From NCBI RefSeq assembly GCF_045862395.1, contig NZ_AP023087.1, positions 1,488,001 to 1,552,000 on the forward strand: a DNA stretch of 64,000 nt, given 5' to 3'. This DNA is from Marinicellulosiphila megalodicopiae (GTDB lineage: Bacteria; Pseudomonadota; Gammaproteobacteria; Pseudomonadales; Natronospirillaceae). Below, piece after piece: positions 61,261 through 64,000 of the stretch (the first letter of the stretch is position 1; each line of letters begins with the position of its first letter). The notes beneath the pieces were generated by a model. The model did no database searches and had not been told where the DNA came from. It saw nothing but the letters and a program-made list of their open reading frames with translations. The position numbers and the translations under genes are program-made.

Positions 61261-64000
61261 TGCTGAACCCTTCTTTTTTCTGATCAATGTCTGCTAATAA
61301 TTCTTGTAATTTTTGTTCGTATTCTTGACTGTCTTGCCACATGCCACGTTGAATTGCTTCAAGCATTCTCTCGCTCATTTCTTCTAATGCGTTTATGTTA
61401 CTGTCTTGCATAAAGGCTTGGTTTTGTTCGTCAAAAATTAAACTGTCCGCGACTTTTTTATATTGATAGTCATCAATAAAATCGGTGGTGGCATCAAATG
61501 CAAATAAATAATCCACGGTGGCGGCCATTTCAAATGCGCCTTTGTATCCGTGAGTTTGCATCGCTTCAATCCATTTTGGATTTAATACACGCGAACGTAA
61601 AACTTTGTTTAACTCTTCTTTTAACGTGTTTATTTTTGGTTTAGCAGGATTAGAATGATCGCCATGATACACCTGAGGTTGTTTGCCACTTAATGTAGTA
61701 ACCGCGTTTGCCATGCCACCTTGAAATTGATAATAATCATCAGAGTCTAAAATATCGTGTTCACGGTTGTCTTGATTTTGGACGACTGCCTCTAATTTAC
61801 TTAAGCGATGTACGAAGGCATCTTTAGCCTCAACGCCTTCATTAAAATGATTACTATAAGCAAAGCCACCCCAATTGACATAAGCGGTGGCCAAATCAGA
61901 TGACTGCTCCCAACAACGTTCGTCGATTAAGCCTTGTAGGCCAGCGCCATAACTGCCGGGTTTGCTACCAAATACTCGAAAGCTGGCTTGTTGTTTGGCT
62001 TCAATTTTTGAATACCCTTCTTGCAGTAATTCTTGTTCGCGCTTTTTGATGTTGGCTTTAATGGTATTGGATTGATCGGGTTCTTCATATTGGGTTAACG
62101 CAATGACCGCGGCATCAAATAATTTCATCACACCCAAAAATGCATCTCTAAAAAAACCAGACACTCTTAAGGTAACGTCGACTCTTGGTCGATTAAGTAA
62201 CATACAAGGAATGATATTAAAATCGATCACACGGTTAGCGTGCTCGGACCAAATTGGCTCGATGCCCATTAATGCAAACGCTTGGGCAATATCGTCACCG
62301 CCAGTACGCATGGTAGACGTACCCCAAACAGAAATACCAATTTGATTTGGGTAGTCGCCTTCTTCTTGTAAGTGTCGATCAATTAATGCTTGAGCAGACA
62401 GTTTACCTAATTGCCAAGCGGCAGGAGTAGGGATGTTTCGATTATCTATAGAGTAAAAGTTTCGTCCTGTGGGTAGGCAATCTAATCGGCCTCTTGTAGG
62501 CGCGCCACTTGGTCCTGGCGGCACCCATTGATTATTTAATCCTGAAATTAACGCTTGAATCTCTTGAGTCTCTGATTGCTTTAACCATTGTAGAAGTTGG
62601 TTTTTAGCAAACAAAAGTGTCTCAAAAGTATTAGGGAAGTCTTGTTTAATTGAATTTAAATCATTGTTTTGTTGATTAATGTTTAAAACAAAATCCTGCA
62701 TCCATTGTAATGCTAACGCTTCTAACCTGTCTTTAGTATGTTGCTGATGAAACCAAGTTTGATCGCTTATGTTGGCTAGAATATCAGGTCGTTTAGATTG
62801 CCAAATTTGGGTGTCTGCGTCTAACGGATTAAACACTTCGCCATCTACTATTAAGTCTAAATCTTTACTCAAGTTATTTAAAATACCTTGAGTATGAATT
62901 TGCGTACCGTGAGGTAAGCGTAACAACGCGACCATGGTATGAGCGATTTTGTCTTGGTTGGGCAGTTTGCCTAAAATATGCAGGCCATAACGAATTTGTG
63001 AATCTTTGATTTCACATAAATAACTGTCAAGGGCTTCTAGGCATTCTTGTTCGTCAGTGTCATTGTCTCCGCTTAAAGATACTTCATCTAATAAATTTGT
63101 GCTTTTTGCCAGTTTTAAAATTTCTTCTTTTAGCCAATTTTCACGGCGTGGATCTAGCCCCATGGCTTGATAATATTCATCCACTAATGATTCTAACTGC
63201 GCCAATTCTCCATAGCTTTCTGCTCGAGTCATGGGCGGCATTAAATGATCGATAATAACTGCTTGCGTGCGGCGTTTGGCTTGAGATCCTTCGCCGGGAT
63301 CATTAACAATAAACGGATAAAAATTAGGCATAGGGCCTAATATTAAATCGGGATAACATTCGTCAGACAATGCGGTGCCTTTGCCCGGTAGCCATTCTAA
63401 ATTACCGTGTTTGCCCACATGCACAAACGCGTGCACGTCATAAATAAATCGTAACCAAAAATAAAATGCCAAATAATTATGCGGTGGCACTAAATCAGGG
63501 TCGTGATAATTAGCCGATAAGTCTTCGTTGAACCCACGAGCAGGTTGAATACCAATAAACTGTTTACCCAAACGAATGCCCGAAATCATAATGCGATTGT
63601 CTCGGCATTTAGGATCCGTTTCAGGCTCGCCCCAGCGCTGTATAATCGCGTCTTGATTTTTTTGTGGTAATTGTTTGAAGTAGTGTTTGTAGCTGTCTAA
63701 CTCCATTGATTGCCAGCAGGGTAAATAATGCAGGGAATTTGGATTGTTGGTGACCACTTCTAATAACGCTTTTATTAAGCCGTCGCCATCGTTTGGAATA
63801 TTGTTGATGTCGTATTTGTTTTGCTCTAATGCGTTTAAAAATTCGATAACAGAATTGGGTGTGTCTAGTCCAACGCCATTGCCGATTCGGCCGTCTTTGG
63901 TTGGGTAGTTGGCAAGAATAATGGCAAGTTTTTTATCTTGGTTTTGAGTGTCACCTAACTCAATCCATTTTTTTGCCAGTTCAATAATAAACGTGGCGCG
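61253..64000 (-). CDS. cobN: Cobaltochelatase subunit CobN, 5'-truncated at window edge
   Basis: The large subunit of the aerobic cobalt-inserting chelatase (ATP-dependent, with CobS and CobT). The frame stays open to base 64000, so 915 residues are visible and the start lies beyond the window; a GTG at 63757 is only an internal codon. The visible start reads LAIILANYPTKDGRIGNGVGLDTPNS, a known CobN segment. FVHVGKHGNLEWLPGKG, RPRVDVTLRVSGFFRDAF and WGTSTMRTGGDDIAQA follow. The C-terminal end overlaps cobQ by 8 bases. Most CobN proteins have 1200-1400 residues. Confidence 0.96.
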   Translation of the reverse strand, partial: RATFIIELAKKWIELGDTQNQDKKLAIILANYPTKDGRIGNGVGLDTPNSVIEFLNALEQNKYDINNIPNDGDGLIKALLEVVTNNPNSLHYLPCWQSMELDSYKHYFKQLPQKNQDAIIQRWGEPETDPKCRDNRIMISGIRLGKQFIGIQPARGFNEDLSANYHDPDLVPPHNYLAFYFWLRFIYDVHAFVHVGKHGNLEWLPGKGTALSDECYPDLILGPMPNFYPFIVNDPGEGSQAKRRTQAVIIDHLMPPMTRAESYGELAQLESLVDEYYQAMGLDPRRENWLKEEILKLAKSTNLLDEVSLSGDNDTDEQECLEALDSYLCEIKDSQIRYGLHILGKLPNQDKIAHTMVALLRLPHGTQIHTQGILNNLSKDLDLIVDGEVFNPLDADTQIWQSKRPDILANISDQTWFHQQHTKDRLEALALQWMQDFVLNINQQNNDLNSIKQDFPNTFETLLFAKNQLLQWLKQSETQEIQALISGLNNQWVPPGPSGAPTRGRLDCLPTGRNFYSIDNRNIPTPAAWQLGKLSAQALIDRHLQEEGDYPNQIGISVWGTSTMRTGGDDIAQAFALMGIEPIWSEHANRVIDFNIIPCMLLNRPRVDVTLRVSGFFRDAFLGVMKLFDAAVIALTQYEEPDQSNTIKANIKKREQELLQEGYSKIEAKQQASFRVFGSKPGSYGAGLQGLIDERCWEQSSDLATAYVNWGGFAYSNHFNEGVEAKDAFVHRLSKLEAVVQNQDNREHDILDSDDYYQFQGGMANAVTTLSGKQPQVYHGDHSNPAKPKINTLKEELNKVLRSRVLNPKWIEAMQTHGYKGAFEMAATVDYLFAFDATTDFIDDYQYKKVADSLIFDEQNQAFMQDSNINALEEMSERMLEAIQRGMWQDSQEYEQKLQELLADIDQKKEGFSNE

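Noticed and set aside
61253..63757. cobN as a complete 834-residue gene starting at GTG 63757
   Set aside because: The frame stays open to the window edge with CobN-like sequence (NYPTKDGRIGNGVGLDTP), so that GTG is internal.
1..64000. tRNA or rRNA genes
   Set aside because: I saw no cloverleaf-like intergenic segment or rRNA signature in any gap; a covariance-model scan would settle it.

Overview
The window comes from an AT-rich gammaproteobacterial chromosome. The evidence is a hemC-hemD-hemX-hemY operon, yggX, rpoZ, ychF, a prfB with the classic programmed frameshift, SetA-like and MscS-like membrane proteins, and a cobN-type cobalamin pathway. Large lipoproteins with Thr/Glu-rich linkers, discoidin-like domains and an alginate-lyase-type domain suggest a marine or particle-degrading lifestyle. 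I cannot name the genus.

Layout. 0-6.3 kb: aldo/keto reductase, sugar-efflux-like MFS protein, and the haem operon. 6.3-12.7 kb: a 14-bp tandem repeat array, a Fic AMPylase with an altered inhibitory motif, envelope proteins, a HAD phosphatase, a phosphate-porin-like protein and an MscS channel. 12.8-17.3 kb: a probable envelope-lipid operon (ATP-grasp, OlsF-type ornithine-lipid synthase, DinB-like, NRDE and YHS proteins). 17.3-34.1 kb: an accessory island of AT-rich gene-poor flanks, hexanucleotide repeats and two small Lys/Leu-rich proteins around a tandemly duplicated pair of genes. Each pair encodes a multihaem lipoprotein and a Tat-exported DUF1501 protein. A polysaccharide-lyase lipoprotein sharing a cysteine module with the multihaem proteins follows. 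34.1-38.9 kb: c-di-GMP proteins (HD-GYP, GGDEF) and yggX. 38.8-43.8 kb: a cobalamin operon (cobK, cobH, cobL, cobI, cbiG) carrying a MntA-HepT toxin-antitoxin pair. 43.9-47.8 kb: hypothetical genes and a CoaE-CoaD-HD triple fusion. 48-53.8 kb: ychF, a degenerate FimX-like EAL protein, rpoZ and prfB. 53.8-57.7 kb: two arrays of REP-like repeats, an MscS gene, a RAYT (IS200/Y1-type) transposase and a truncated SDR gene. 57.8-64 kb: the minus-strand cobalamin genes cobC-cbiB-cobQ-cobN, with cobN running off the right edge.

How the genes work together. The two cob clusters share one pathway: the left one makes the corrin ring (C-methylations, precorrin-6A reduction, methyl migration) and the right one inserts cobalt, amidates and adds the aminopropanol arm. 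cobJ, cobM and cobG were not seen in the window. The 19-32 kb island looks like an exported, surface-tethered redox and polysaccharide-processing unit of unknown chemistry. It is the strongest candidate for an undescribed system. The CoaE-CoaD-HD fusion and the toxin-antitoxin pair inside the cob operon are the next most unusual arrangements.
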